DNA of 64,000 bases from Rhodobacteraceae bacterium Alg238-R152 (GTDB lineage Bacteria; Pseudomonadota; Alphaproteobacteria; Rhodobacterales; Rhodobacteraceae): assembly GCA_900537125.1 (NCBI GenBank), contig UNRJ01000003.1:186001-250000 (forward strand). The letters run 5' to 3'. The notes beneath the pieces are model-generated. The model was given only the letters and a program-made list of their open reading frames with translations, was not told the origin of the DNA and did no database searches. The translations under genes and the position numbers were made by a program. Position 1 is the first letter of the stretch. Each line of letters begins with the position of its first letter. Below, one piece after another: positions 17,201-28,399 of the stretch.

Positions 17201-18216
17201 AATTTGGCACGCTCATAACATGGTTTCTTTTGTGCCCAGCCTTTGGCTGGGCCTTTGAGCCGCGTTTTGAAACGCCAGGTCAACTCTTGGGCGAGGACAT
17301 CCAGCCGCAAAGCGTACATTCTCTGGCGATTGAACCGGCAGACGGGACCACCGTGCCCAGCATCCCCGTGGCTGGCACCCTGCGCAAACGCAGTTGGCGC
17401 TTTTCCAGCGGCTTTCCCGGCACCGGCCGCGTTAACAGCGCCCTTGTCGCCCAGCTTTTGGATGAGGGCTATGAGCTGATCCTGTCTTGTGACACCGCAG
17501 CCTGCGGCGGCTTTGACTTCCGCTTTGGCATTGATGTGCTGTTGCCCCCCAACATGTTTGTTGACCTGTCCGACTACTTCTATCTCTCTGCCCGTCGTGA
17601 AACGGATGAGGGCCTCGAAGGGGTCTCAGCTTTGATCAGCCGCACCGCTCAAGCTGGCATGGTCCAGGTGTTTGACGTGCGCCCAGACAGTGCCCCGACG
17701 CCCGCGCCCACCCCCAAACTGGTTGAAGACGTCGCGGCTCCGACGTCCATCCCCCAGGCCACTCCAGAGCCCAATCCCGAGCACAACACAGACGCGAAGG
17801 TGGAGTCGCCCGCTCTAGCTCCCACGCCAGAGGCTGCCACCGACCTCGCCACAACCCTCATCCAATCCGGACATGTGGTGCTCAGCGACCTGTCTTTTGA
17901 AACCGGCGCGTCCAAACTGGCTGACGATGACTTTGCCTCGCTCACAGCCCTCGCGGCCTTCCTCAAAGATGACACCAACCGCCGCATCGCGCTTGTTGGG
18001 CACACCGACAGCAAAGGTTCGCTTGCGGCCAACACCAGCCTCTCGCAAAAACGCGCCGCCGCCGTGCGCAGTCACCTGATCAAGACCCACGGCGTGCCCA
18101 AAGCGCAGGTCGAGGCCCGTGGCGCAGGCTACCTCGCCCCGATCGCCACCAACCTCACTGAGGCAGGCCGCACACTCAATCGCCGCGTCGAAGCGGTGCT
18201 GCTGTCTGGCAGCTAA
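17197..18216 (+). CDS. OmpA-family envelope protein with peptidoglycan-binding domain, 339 aa
   Basis: A signal peptide (MKFGTLITWFLLCPAFGWA, cleavage before FEPRF) is followed by a domain of about 140 residues without a recognised fold, a linker rich in proline and threonine (about residues 165-210), and a C-terminal OmpA/MotB domain. The OmpA domain is recognised by LSDLSFETGASKLADDDF, the IALVGHTDSKGS block and NRRVEAVLL. This arrangement tethers an envelope protein to peptidoglycan. There is no beta-barrel domain, so it is probably periplasmic. Overlaps the AhpD-like gene by four bases. Confidence 0.85.
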   Translation: MKFGTLITWFLLCPAFGWAFEPRFETPGQLLGEDIQPQSVHSLAIEPADGTTVPSIPVAGTLRKRSWRFSSGFPGTGRVNSALVAQLLDEGYELILSCDTAACGGFDFRFGIDVLLPPNMFVDLSDYFYLSARRETDEGLEGVSALISRTAQAGMVQVFDVRPDSAPTPAPTPKLVEDVAAPTSIPQATPEPNPEHNTDAKVESPALAPTPEAATDLATTLIQSGHVVLSDLSFETGASKLADDDFASLTALAAFLKDDTNRRIALVGHTDSKGSLAANTSLSQKRAAAVRSHLIKTHGVPKAQVEARGAGYLAPIATNLTEAGRTLNRRVEAVLLSGS

Positions 18217-18284
18217 CAGCTGACGCAGAGTCGCCCGCACACAAGACCATTGCACCCGATTCGCCGCTGCAATAGGCTGATCCC

Positions 18285-18512
18285 ATGGCCATCTGCATCC
18301 TGTACAAACCTGCCAAGCGCACACGACCCCGCTTCTACCGCGTGGAAATCGCCATGAACCTGTTTGAAGAGGTCTCCGTGCTGCGCGAATGGGGCGTCGC
18401 CGGCGGCAAGGGCCGCAGTATGGTGCGCATCTTCAGCAACCTGCGCGACGCGTCACTGGCCGCCGATCAATACCGCGACGGCGCCCAAAAACGCGGGTAT
18501 GCCCGGGGGTAA
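18285..18512 (+). CDS. Small WGR-domain protein, 75 aa
   Basis: The protein is little more than one WGR domain: RFYRVEIAMNLFEEVSVLREWG followed by GRSMVRIFSNLRDASLAADQ and KRGY at the end (first element is split here by the strand turn). WGR domains, named after the Trp-Gly-Arg motif, occur in PARPs and bacterial regulators and are thought to bind nucleic acid; here the motif reads WGV. Stand-alone versions of this size are common in alphaproteobacteria. Start ATG 18285 has a weak upstream purine run. Function is not known. Confidence 0.75.
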   Translation: MAICILYKPAKRTRPRFYRVEIAMNLFEEVSVLREWGVAGGKGRSMVRIFSNLRDASLAADQYRDGAQKRGYARG

Positions 18513-18836
18513 GGTGAGGGGCTGCAACGCGGGACTTCACCGACACTATACCAAAGTCACATTATGGGCGCCCGAACCGAGGGGAGAAGCGAAGCGCCCT
18601 CCCCGTGGGGGAGGTTCAGCGGCTGCCAAATCCGCGATTTGGCATGTGGCACCCGCTTCTATCCGTTGGTGGACATGAAGGACGTCTTTGCGGGACAATG
18701 CCGACACATCGCCATGCGTTAGATAATCGTTCGAGAAGTTAAGTAATGAGCAAATGGAAACTACGACTATTGAACCACAGACTAGCCTGTTATGCTTCTA
18801 GTCAAAGACAATCGGCTAATCTTTGTTGGAGAACAT
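18513..18836. other. Intergenic region with two small inverted repeats, no gene seen
   Basis: This 324-base stretch marks the change from GC-rich DNA to the AT-richer protease gene. It contains CTCCCC/GGGGAG arms at about 18597-18612 and a perfect inverted repeat with 9-bp arms TGCCAAATC / GATTTGGCA and a 3-base loop (18624-18644). Neither is followed by a T-tract. No open frame here looks like a gene. Confidence 0.4.
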
Positions 18837-19829
18837 ATGAGATACGCAGTGATGTGTTTTGTACTTGCCCTGGCAGCCCTGGCAGCCCGGTCAGCAATTG
18901 CTGGATGCCAAGGGAATGTTGGTGAAGAATTTCTCCAAGAGAACGACGGTGATGATCGTTTGGTGCGAACAGAAAGTTCGCCAGAATGGCTTGAAGCAGT
19001 CGGAAGGATGGTGTCTGTAACGAACGCTTCTCAAGCGGATCAGGGTGAGGAAAAAAAGCACGAACTCTGTTCGGTATCACTATTGAGCGATACAATTGGG
19101 AAAGACGGCCAGATAGTTGTCGGCGCTGGCCATTGTGTGGACCAGTGGGCGGCAGGTGAGTTTCGGCCTAGTCCTTATGTGGATGACTACAAAAACACAC
19201 ATGCTGGTGAGCATTATGACAGAGACGATATGTATTTTAGCAACGTCGAGCCGCATCACACTTCTATCACGTTTACTTCTTCCGGCGGCCAGAAAGTCGA
19301 ACGCCAGCTTGCTCAAATTTTCAGTGCGCATATGGCACACCAAGACTACTTTATTGGGAGGCTAGACCGGCCAATACCCTACTCTCAAATTAAACCCCTG
19401 CTAAATAGTCCGGCTGACTACAGCGATATGTTGGATCAAGATGAATTTCCCGGAGCATTCGCGACGATGGCTGGATTTAGCGCAGATTCGGGACGGGGCG
19501 AAAATGGAAACAAAATGACCTATGATGTCTGCATGCTGGCAGGAGGGCAACAAGGCTACAAAATGGGTCACTGCTATACCTACGGCGGCGCATCAGGTGG
19601 AGCAACGGCAGTAACCGTCGATCTGTCAAAAAGTGACCCTGAGACTGCCGAGTTTTGGATTGAGTACATTGAAGATACCCTCAATGGGACTTTTGAACGA
19701 AAAGAATATACGTTTTGGGTAGGAAACATTGTCGGATCAAGATGCTCCCAAGCTAAAATGAACCGCACTTTTTTTACTGAAAGCACCGTGCACACAAGAT
19801 TGCTCGACGCCATTTTACGCGATCATTGA
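18837..19829 (+). CDS. Secreted trypsin-like serine protease (PA clan), 330 aa
   Basis: A signal peptide (MRYAVMCFVLALAALAARSA, cleavage near AIA/G) leads into a chymotrypsin-fold protein. The candidate catalytic triad is His99 in VGAGHC, Asp170 in HQDYFIGRLD and Ser253 in GGASGGATAV. Cysteines at 78, 100, 232 and 246 could form disulphides. ATG 18837 is chosen over an upstream frame extension because TTGGAGA precedes it and the signal peptide begins there. Base composition is clearly richer in A+T than the neighbours and codon choice is less GC-biased, which suggests acquisition by transfer. The target is unknown; the protein is not close to any protease I can name. Confidence 0.72.
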   Translation: MRYAVMCFVLALAALAARSAIAGCQGNVGEEFLQENDGDDRLVRTESSPEWLEAVGRMVSVTNASQADQGEEKKHELCSVSLLSDTIGKDGQIVVGAGHCVDQWAAGEFRPSPYVDDYKNTHAGEHYDRDDMYFSNVEPHHTSITFTSSGGQKVERQLAQIFSAHMAHQDYFIGRLDRPIPYSQIKPLLNSPADYSDMLDQDEFPGAFATMAGFSADSGRGENGNKMTYDVCMLAGGQQGYKMGHCYTYGGASGGATAVTVDLSKSDPETAEFWIEYIEDTLNGTFERKEYTFWVGNIVGSRCSQAKMNRTFFTESTVHTRLLDAILRDH

Positions 19830-19941
19830 AAGTCGGTCTGAACCCGAGCCTTCGTGTCAGAAAACGTGCGAAAAAAAAGAAATGGTAAAACAAGGATTTT
19901 GTCCGTTTAGGGCTTAAACCTGCCCTTCTCTGCGAGCGCAC

Positions 19942-19967
19942 AAAAAAGACCGCCCCACCGGACGGTC
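19942..19967 (-). terminator. Intrinsic terminator after the zf-CHCC gene
   Basis: Read on the minus strand, GACCG and CGGTC arms (19963-19967 and 19948-19952) flank a 10-base loop and are followed by a run of six T (19942-19947). Confidence 0.65.
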
Positions 19968-19996
19968 TCCCAACTTTCTCAAAATCCTGACAGCCC

Positions 19997-20173
19997 TCAT
20001 GCCACCTTGTCTTTAAAATCCTCGTGGATGAACTTGCAGTCACAATAGGGGCATTCCACCCAGCCATGCTCGTTTGGGATTTGCAGGTACACACGCGGGT
20101 GACCGCCCTCACCGCCGTCACAAGACACACGGTAGCTGTCCACAATCTTGGTTTCTGGGGCTTCAATTGTCAT
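19997..20173 (-). CDS. Zinc-finger domain protein, zf-CHCC (NDUFS6-like), 58 aa
   Basis: A small gene on the minus strand. The protein starts [20 protein letters not shown], continues with [11 protein letters not shown], and ends with the zinc motif [12 protein letters not shown]. With Cys18, His25 and the CPYC pair this is the CHCC zinc-finger pattern of the mitochondrial complex I subunit NDUFS6. Bacterial stand-alone versions are common in alphaproteobacteria and are linked to complex I assembly by homology only. Length and motif are typical. It is divergent from the ABC ATPase gene and followed by its own terminator. Confidence 0.88.
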   Translation of the reverse strand: MTIEAPETKIVDSYRVSCDGGEGGHPRVYLQIPNEHGWVECPYCDCKFIHEDFKDKVA

Positions 20174-20303
20174 CTGCGATGTCCTTTATGGCTTCGGAGG
20201 ACCCCCTCCGATGGCGGTGTTTTCTGGCGGCTGCGGTTGAGCTTCACACCCGCATTGGTTAGGGCGAATAATAGGCATTGCGCAGCGGGGAGCAAGAGTG
20301 GCC

Positions 20304-21236
20304 ATGACCAACAACGCGATTGAAATCCGAGGGTTGCAAAAGACCTACAAAGGCGGCCGTGGCGCGCCTGCCAAACAGGCCCTCAAAGGCATTGACTTGG
20401 CGGTGCCCACGGGCAAGATTTTTGGCCTGCTTGGCCCCAATGGTGCAGGCAAATCCACCATGATCAACATCATGGCTGGCCTTGTGACCAAATCTGCGGG
20501 GTCCGTGAAAATCTGGGGTTTTGATCAGGACGAGAACCCCCGCCAATCCCGCGCCGCCATTGGGGTGATGCCGCAAGAGTTGAACTTAGACCCGTTCTTC
20601 ACCCCGCGCGGGGCGTTGGAAGTGCAGGCGGGGCTCTACGGCGTGCCAAAACACCAACGGCACAGCGACGAAATCCTGCGCATGGTGGGCCTGTCTGACA
20701 AAGCTGAGGCTTATGCCCGCACGCTCTCCGGTGGCATGCAACGCCGGTTGTTGCTTGGCAAAGCGCTGGTGCACCAACCGCAGGTGTTGGTTCTGGATGA
20801 GCCCACCGCTGGCGTGGATATCGAGCTGCGCCAGATGCTGTGGTCCAACATTCGCCGCCTCAATGAAGAGCGTGGCCTGACTGTGATCCTGACCACGCAT
20901 TACCTCGAAGAGGCTGAGGAGATGTGTGACGAGATTGCCATCATCAACCACGGCGAAGTGGTTGCGCGCGACAGCACCTCAAATCTGCTGGGGCAGGTGG
21001 ACAGCAAATGTATGGTGATTGATCCGGTGGCCCCGGTGGAGACACTTCCGGCTGCTCCCGGCATCGAAGTCACCCGTCGCGGCGACGGCCGCATCGCTCT
21101 GACCTATCAGGCGCGCGAAACCTCTGCCGAGGATGTGCTTGGCGCCGTGCGCGCGGCAGGCATTGCCATTGCGGATGTAAAAACCGAGCAGGCGGATTTG
21201 GAAGATGTATTTCTACAGCTGACCAAATCTGCCTAG
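20304..21236 (+). CDS. ABC-2-type transporter ATPase (DrrA/CcmA-like), 310 aa
   Basis: ATP-binding subunit of an exporter. Walker A GPNGAGKS, Q-loop in GVMPQELNLDPFFTPR, signature LSGGMQRRLLLGKAL, Walker B LVLDEPTAGVD and switch histidine TTHYLEEAEEMCDEIAI are intact. The C-terminal extension of about 80 residues is typical of DrrA-like ATPases. ATG 20304 is used; a GTG two codons upstream (20298) is an alternative. No ABC-2 permease gene follows: the next gene is dnaE on the other strand. The partner must be encoded elsewhere. Confidence 0.88.
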   Translation: MTNNAIEIRGLQKTYKGGRGAPAKQALKGIDLAVPTGKIFGLLGPNGAGKSTMINIMAGLVTKSAGSVKIWGFDQDENPRQSRAAIGVMPQELNLDPFFTPRGALEVQAGLYGVPKHQRHSDEILRMVGLSDKAEAYARTLSGGMQRRLLLGKALVHQPQVLVLDEPTAGVDIELRQMLWSNIRRLNEERGLTVILTTHYLEEAEEMCDEIAIINHGEVVARDSTSNLLGQVDSKCMVIDPVAPVETLPAAPGIEVTRRGDGRIALTYQARETSAEDVLGAVRAAGIAIADVKTEQADLEDVFLQLTKSA

Positions 21237-21273
21237 ATCAAAAGGGGCAGGGCGGTGCCACGCCGCCCGCGCC

Positions 21274-24200
21274 TTAAATTTCCTCAACCGCCATCACGCC
21301 GTCTACAGACTTCAGCGCGCTTTTGATCTGCGGGTTCACCGGGAAGCCCGCGCCTGCATCAATCTCCACCTCGCCAGGCAGTTCCATATTGGTCAGGCAG
21401 AACCAGATCGGCCCCTTGGGCATGTTTTTCATGGTCTCTTTTGCGCCCTCAAGGATGTTGGCTACCGGCCCCACCGCGTTGGCGTCATCAAGATAAATTT
21501 TCAGCCCCGTATTGCCCGCATCTGCAACAATGGTCTCCACCGGCGTCATCGATTGCGCGAGCAGCTTCAGCTGATCACTCTCCATCTCCGCCTTCACGGT
21601 CACCACCACTTTGGAGCCGGTCTCCAGGTGCTCGCGGCATTTCTCCAGCGTATCAGAGAAGATCGTGACCTCATAAGCCCCGGTTGGGTCGCTGAGCTGC
21701 GCAAAAGCAAACCGGTTGCCCCGCGCGGATTTGCGCTCCTGCCGTCCAGACACCCGTCCGGCCAGCTTGGCAATGCACGGCCCACCACGGGCCTTGTCAG
21801 TCAGCTCGTCCAACGTCAGCACGTTCTTACGTTTCAATGGCGCCATAAAATCCTCAAGCGGGTGGCCCGACAGGAAGAACCCAATCGCCTTGGCTTCCTC
21901 ATCCAGCCGCTCCGCCTGCAACCAGTCTCCGGCTGGAGACAAACGTGGCTCCGGCAAATCATCGCCTGCCTCACCAAACAGGGACACCTGGTTGGAGCTT
22001 TTCTGTTCATGAATCGCAGCCGAGTAATTCACCAACCCATCCAGGCTTTCCATCACCCGCCGCCGGTTGCCATCCAGCTGATCAAACGCCCCGGACCGCG
22101 CCAGCATCTCCAAAGGCCGCTTGCCCACCTTTTTCAGATCCACCCGTCGCGCCATGTCAAACAGCGTGGCAAACGGCTTGTCCACGCCATCCACCTTGCG
22201 CCCATCGGTCACCAGCTTCATCGCTTCGAGGCCAACGTTCTTCAACGCCCCCAGCGCATAGACCAACGCGCCATCGACCACTTTAAACGTCGCATCCGAG
22301 CGGTTCACGCAGGGCGGTACATAGGGCAGCTTCAGCGCCTTTTTCACCTCTTCAAAATAGACCGCCAGCTTATCCGTCAGGTGGATATCGCAGTTCATCA
22401 CACCGGCCATAAACTCCACCGGATGGTTCGCCTTGAGCCACGCGGTCTGGTAACTCACAACCGCATAGGCCGCCGCGTGCGATTTGTTAAAGCCGTAGTT
22501 GGCAAACTTCTCCAGAAGGTCAAACACCTCCGAAGCTTTCTTTGCGGGCACGCCGTTTTCAGCCGCGCCTTTCTCAAACTTCGGACGCTCCGCGTCCATC
22601 GCCTCTTTGATCTTCTTACCCATCGCCCGGCGCAACAGGTCCGCGCCGCCAAGCGAGTAACCCGCCATGACCTGCGCAATCTGCATCACCTGTTCCTGAT
22701 AAACGATGATGCCCTGGGTCTCTTCCAGTATGTGGTCGATCAGCGGATGCACGGACTCAATTTCTTTGAGCCCGTTTTTGACCTCACAATAGGTCGGGAT
22801 GTTCTCCATCGGACCCGGCCGATACAGCGCCACAAGCGCAACAATATCCTCGATACAGTTCGGCTTCATACGCTTCAGCGCATCCATCATGCCGGTGGAT
22901 TCCACCTGGAACACCGCCACGGTTTTGGCCGCTGAATACAGCTTATACGTCGGCGCGTCATCCAGCGGGATGGCATTGATTTGGTTCTCCGCCCCTTCTG
23001 CGGGCTCATACAGCTGTGTGCCATCCGCCGCGACATGCAACGGGCGGTCTGAGCTGTGAATTTGCTCAATCGCGTTCTGAATGACCGTCAGGGTTTTGAG
23101 GCCCAAGAAGTCAAACTTCACCAGGCCAGCTTGTTCCACCCATTTCATGTTGAACTGGGTCGCCGGCATGTCCGAGCGTGGATCCTGATACAGCGGCACC
23201 AACGCATCCAGTGGCCGGTCGCCAATCACAACCCCCGCCGCGTGGGTCGATGCGTTCCGCAACAATCCCTCAACCTGCTGGCCATAAGTCAGCAACCGGT
23301 CGACCACCTCTTCGTTTTTGGCCTCTTCCCTCAAACGCGGCTCTTCTTTCAAGGAGTCTGCGATGGACATTGGTTTCACGCCTTCGACCGGGATCAGCTT
23401 GGACAACCTGTCCACTTGTCCATAAGGCATCTGCAACACCCGCCCAATGTCGCGCACCGCCGCTTTGGACAGCAGCGCACCAAAGGTGATGATCTGCCCC
23501 ACCTTGTCGCGGCCATATTTCTGCTGCACAAATTTGATCACCTCTTCCCGGCGATCCATGCAGAAGTCGATGTCAAAGTCCGGCATCGACACCCGTTCCG
23601 GGTTGAGGAAACGTTCAAACAGCAGGGAATAGCGCAGCGGGTCGAGGTCGGTGATGGTCAGCGCATAAGCCACAAGGCTCCCCGCACCAGATCCCCGCCC
23701 CGGTCCAACCGGAATATTGTTGTCTTTGCTCCATTGGATGAAGTCCGCAACGATCAAAAAGTAGCCGGGAAACCCCATGCCCTCAATAATGCCCAGCTCA
23801 AAATCAAGCCGTTCTTGGTATTCCTCCACCGACACCGCATGTGGGATCACTGCCAAGCGATTTTGCAGCCCCTCATTGGCAATTCGGCGCAGTTCAGAAA
23901 CCTCATCGTCAGCAAACTTTGGCAGGATCGGATCGCGCAGATAGGTGGCAAAAGCACAGCGCTTGGCAATCTCCACCGTGTTCTCAATCGCCTCGGGCAG
24001 ATCTGCAAACAGCGTGATCATCTCTTCCTGCGACTTGAAATAATGCTGCGGCGTCAGGCGGCGGCGCCCGTCCTGCTGATCGACATAGGCGCCTTCAGAA
24101 ATACAGATCAGCGCATCATGCGCTTCATACATATCCGTGGTTGGGAAGTAGACGTCATTGGTCGCCACCAGCGGCAGGTCCATGGCATAGGCCATTTCAA

Positions 24201-24792
24201 TAAACCCACGCTCAGTCAGCCGTTCCGCCTCGGGCAGACCGTTTTCTCCGGGGTGCCGTTGCAACTCGACATACAGCCGGTCACCAAAAATCTCTTTGAG
24301 GCGTGTCATCATCGCTTGGGCCGCCTCATGCTGCCCATCGCGCATCATGCGGCCCATGGGGCCATCCGGACCACCGGTCAGACAGATCAATCCAGCAGAG
24401 CGCTCCGCCAGTTGCTCGAGCGTGACCTGCGGCAACTGGCCATCATTGTCCACGTAGAGACAAGACGAGAGCTTCATCAGGTTTTCATAGCCTTCTTCGC
24501 GCTGCGACAGCAGCACAATAGGCGCCGGTTTTGGTGCGGCCGTACGCCCGGACGGGTCATCATGTGGCATATGCATGTCAACCTGACAGCCGACGATGGG
24601 CTGAATGCCCGCGCCTTGTGCCGTGACAGAGAATTCTAGCGCCGCAAACAGGCTGTTGGTGTCGGTGATCGCGACCGCTGGCATACCCATTTGGGCACAC
24701 ATGCCGGGCAGCTTTTTACAGCGCACCGCCCCTTCGAGCAAAGAGTATTCGGTATGGGTGCGGAGATGGATGAATCGAGGCGCGTTTGTCAT
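21274..24792 (-). CDS. dnaE: DNA polymerase III alpha subunit, 1172 aa
   Basis: Catalytic subunit of the replicative polymerase (DnaE1 type). The N-terminal PHP domain begins FIHLRTHTEYSLLEGA. The palm-domain metal-binding aspartates are in PDFDIDFCMDRREEV, and the third catalytic acidic region follows in the finger domain. The helix-hairpin-helix and OB-fold (AKLAGRVSGRQERKSARG) regions are in the C-terminal third. Length is normal for alphaproteobacterial DnaE. SlyX is 113 bases upstream on the same strand. Several long antisense open frames across this gene are composition artefacts. Confidence 0.97.
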   Translation of the reverse strand: MTNAPRFIHLRTHTEYSLLEGAVRCKKLPGMCAQMGMPAVAITDTNSLFAALEFSVTAQGAGIQPIVGCQVDMHMPHDDPSGRTAAPKPAPIVLLSQREEGYENLMKLSSCLYVDNDGQLPQVTLEQLAERSAGLICLTGGPDGPMGRMMRDGQHEAAQAMMTRLKEIFGDRLYVELQRHPGENGLPEAERLTERGFIEMAYAMDLPLVATNDVYFPTTDMYEAHDALICISEGAYVDQQDGRRRLTPQHYFKSQEEMITLFADLPEAIENTVEIAKRCAFATYLRDPILPKFADDEVSELRRIANEGLQNRLAVIPHAVSVEEYQERLDFELGIIEGMGFPGYFLIVADFIQWSKDNNIPVGPGRGSGAGSLVAYALTITDLDPLRYSLLFERFLNPERVSMPDFDIDFCMDRREEVIKFVQQKYGRDKVGQIITFGALLSKAAVRDIGRVLQMPYGQVDRLSKLIPVEGVKPMSIADSLKEEPRLREEAKNEEVVDRLLTYGQQVEGLLRNASTHAAGVVIGDRPLDALVPLYQDPRSDMPATQFNMKWVEQAGLVKFDFLGLKTLTVIQNAIEQIHSSDRPLHVAADGTQLYEPAEGAENQINAIPLDDAPTYKLYSAAKTVAVFQVESTGMMDALKRMKPNCIEDIVALVALYRPGPMENIPTYCEVKNGLKEIESVHPLIDHILEETQGIIVYQEQVMQIAQVMAGYSLGGADLLRRAMGKKIKEAMDAERPKFEKGAAENGVPAKKASEVFDLLEKFANYGFNKSHAAAYAVVSYQTAWLKANHPVEFMAGVMNCDIHLTDKLAVYFEEVKKALKLPYVPPCVNRSDATFKVVDGALVYALGALKNVGLEAMKLVTDGRKVDGVDKPFATLFDMARRVDLKKVGKRPLEMLARSGAFDQLDGNRRRVMESLDGLVNYSAAIHEQKSSNQVSLFGEAGDDLPEPRLSPAGDWLQAERLDEEAKAIGFFLSGHPLEDFMAPLKRKNVLTLDELTDKARGGPCIAKLAGRVSGRQERKSARGNRFAFAQLSDPTGAYEVTIFSDTLEKCREHLETGSKVVVTVKAEMESDQLKLLAQSMTPVETIVADAGNTGLKIYLDDANAVGPVANILEGAKETMKNMPKGPIWFCLTNMELPGEVEIDAGAGFPVNPQIKSALKSVDGVMAVEEI

Positions 24793-24905
24793 CCCGACAC
24801 GCTATCTCAGGCGCTATGAGGAGGGAACCACTCGCGGCGTCATTTGGCAAAATAAGCTGAGCCATGGGTGCTAAAAAATGTGGTTGGGCCTACCCCGCCC
24901 AGCAC

Positions 24906-25100
24906 CTAATAATGTGGTGGTCGCTCGTCGCCCACCACAATACCGCCACCACCGTCTTTCTCACGACCGGCTTCGCGCTCCATCAGCATCTGCACACGCC
25001 TGGTCAAAAGCGCGATCTCGGTGTCCTGACGGGCGACAACGTCACTCAACTCCTCGACAGTGCGAGTCAGATGGGCAATCTTTTCTTCAAGCTGTTCCAT
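24906..25100 (-). CDS. slyX: SlyX family protein, 64 aa
   Basis: Short coiled-coil protein that begins MEQLEEKIAHLTRTVEELSD, continues with VARQDTEIALLTRRVQML and ends in a tail with GGGIVVGDERPPHY. The heptad pattern and the closing PPHY are hallmarks of SlyX. The start at 25100 is set by the family N-terminus; the frame is open further upstream but without similarity. Function is unknown in all bacteria. Confidence 0.88.
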   Translation of the reverse strand: MEQLEEKIAHLTRTVEELSDVVARQDTEIALLTRRVQMLMEREAGREKDGGGGIVVGDERPPHY

Positions 25101-25199
25101 AGGGGCGGCATAGGCTGTTGGGCCTGGGTGGGTCAAGCGACGTGGCGTCTTTCTTGCGTGTTTCCGCTCTGCAGCGACAGTGGCTATCGGAGGTAAAGG

Positions 25200-26003
25200 A
25201 TGACAGTTCTGGTTCAGACAAGAGGTCGGGTGCGCATCGTGAGCATCAATCGACCTGAGGTACGCAATGCGGTAGATCCCCAAACTGCCCATGCGTTGTT
25301 TGAGGCGTTTCAGGCGTTTGAAACGGACACGGCTGTTGATGTCGCGATCCTAACCGGCGGGCAGACCGCTTTCTGCGCCGGGTTTGATTTAAAGGCGGCC
25401 GCGGGAGGTCTCGGTGCCGCTTGGCAAAACACCGTGGCGATCCCGGACAGCTGGCAAGACGCGCAGGCACAACCCATCCCGGGCCCGATGGGGCCTTCAC
25501 GTCTGATGTTGTCCAAGCCGGTGATTGCCGCTGTGGAAGGCCACGCCGTGGCCGGTGGTATGGAACTGGCCGCGTGGTGTGACATGCGTGTGGCCTCGGA
25601 GACATCGGTGTTTGGGGTCTTCTGTCGTCGCTGGGGTGTACCCTTGATTGACGGCGGCACTGTGCGCCTGCCGCGCATCCTTGGCCAAGGTCGGGCTAAC
25701 GATCTTATTTTGACGGGCCGTCCCGTCGATGGTGACGAAGCGCACCGTGTCGGTCTGGTCGATAGGATATGTCCCGAAGGCCATGCCATGGAAGAGGCTT
25801 TGATATTGGCAGAAAGCCTGACGCGGTTTCCGCAGGCCTGTATGCGTGCGGATTTCCTGTCGGCCCGTCCAACTGGCGTCGAGCTTGCCGATGGCCTGCG
25901 CCGGGAGTGGGCCTCGTTTGACGCGTTTTCTGCCGAGGGCCAAAAGGGCGCGGTGCGCTTTGCCGCCGGCAAGGGGCGTGGCGGTGGCTTCTCCGATTTC
26001 TGA
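25200..26003 (+). CDS. Crotonase/enoyl-CoA hydratase family protein, 267 aa
   Basis: Crotonase-fold acyl-CoA enzyme. The first oxyanion loop AFCAGFDLKAAA and the second GHAVAGGMELAAWCDM are intact. The stretch where classical hydratases carry the second catalytic glutamate reads FGVFCRRWGVPLIDGGTVRL, a form seen in a large family of uncharacterised crotonases, so hydration of 2-enoyl-CoA is probable but not proven. Start ATG/GTG region at 25200 is preceded by GGAGGTAAAGG. The next gene on this strand is fadH, suggesting fatty-acid or related CoA-ester catabolism. Confidence 0.82.
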   Translation: MTVLVQTRGRVRIVSINRPEVRNAVDPQTAHALFEAFQAFETDTAVDVAILTGGQTAFCAGFDLKAAAGGLGAAWQNTVAIPDSWQDAQAQPIPGPMGPSRLMLSKPVIAAVEGHAVAGGMELAAWCDMRVASETSVFGVFCRRWGVPLIDGGTVRLPRILGQGRANDLILTGRPVDGDEAHRVGLVDRICPEGHAMEEALILAESLTRFPQACMRADFLSARPTGVELADGLRREWASFDAFSAEGQKGAVRFAAGKGRGGGFSDF

Positions 26004-26160
26004 TACATGCGCAACAGCAGCGTACTTTGTGGTAACAAGCTGGCGGGCCACAAACACCTGCACCACCGCAAAACAGTCGTGATACCGACACTATACCGAC
26101 GTCGAAATTGACGGTTAATCGGCAAAAACCGACGCAACGGCACGTGGTGCGCCAAGCTGA

Positions 26161-28269
<2,109 letters not shown>

Positions 28270-28296
28270 GGTGTCTCACGACAGGTGAAAACCAAG

Positions 28297-28318
28297 GGGC
28301 GCTTTGGGCGCCCTTTTC
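28297..28318 (+). terminator. Intrinsic terminator after fadH
   Basis: GGGCGC and GCGCCC arms with a 5-base loop, followed by TTTTCC. Short stem; moderate support. Confidence 0.6.
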
Positions 28319-28328
28319 CTCTATGCGA

Positions 28329-28363
28329 CAAAAAAGAAGGCCCGGACAATCGCTTGCCGGGCC
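28329..28363 (-). terminator. Intrinsic terminator after the LysR gene
   Basis: On the minus strand GGCCCGG / CCGGGCC (28339-28345 and 28357-28363) is a perfect 7-bp stem followed by a T-rich tract (complement of 28330-28338). Confidence 0.7.
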
Positions 28364-28399
28364 AAGGTGCTTTCAAAGAAAGCCAGGGAAATTCAGAAT

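Noticed and set aside
21553..24639. Long plus-strand open frames (460 and 527 codons) opposite dnaE
   Set aside because: They are antisense to a full-length dnaE gene with all motifs, have no start context and no family features.
24879..24903. A possible terminator after slyX
   Set aside because: Only a 5-bp stem (TGGGC/GCCCA) before a T-run on the minus strand; too weak to list as a feature, and dnaE may need read-through.
18539..26097. The 14-mer ACCGACACTATACC occurs at 18539 and at 26084
   Set aside because: In 64 kb several 14-mer pairs are expected by chance alone; there is no further conservation around either copy.
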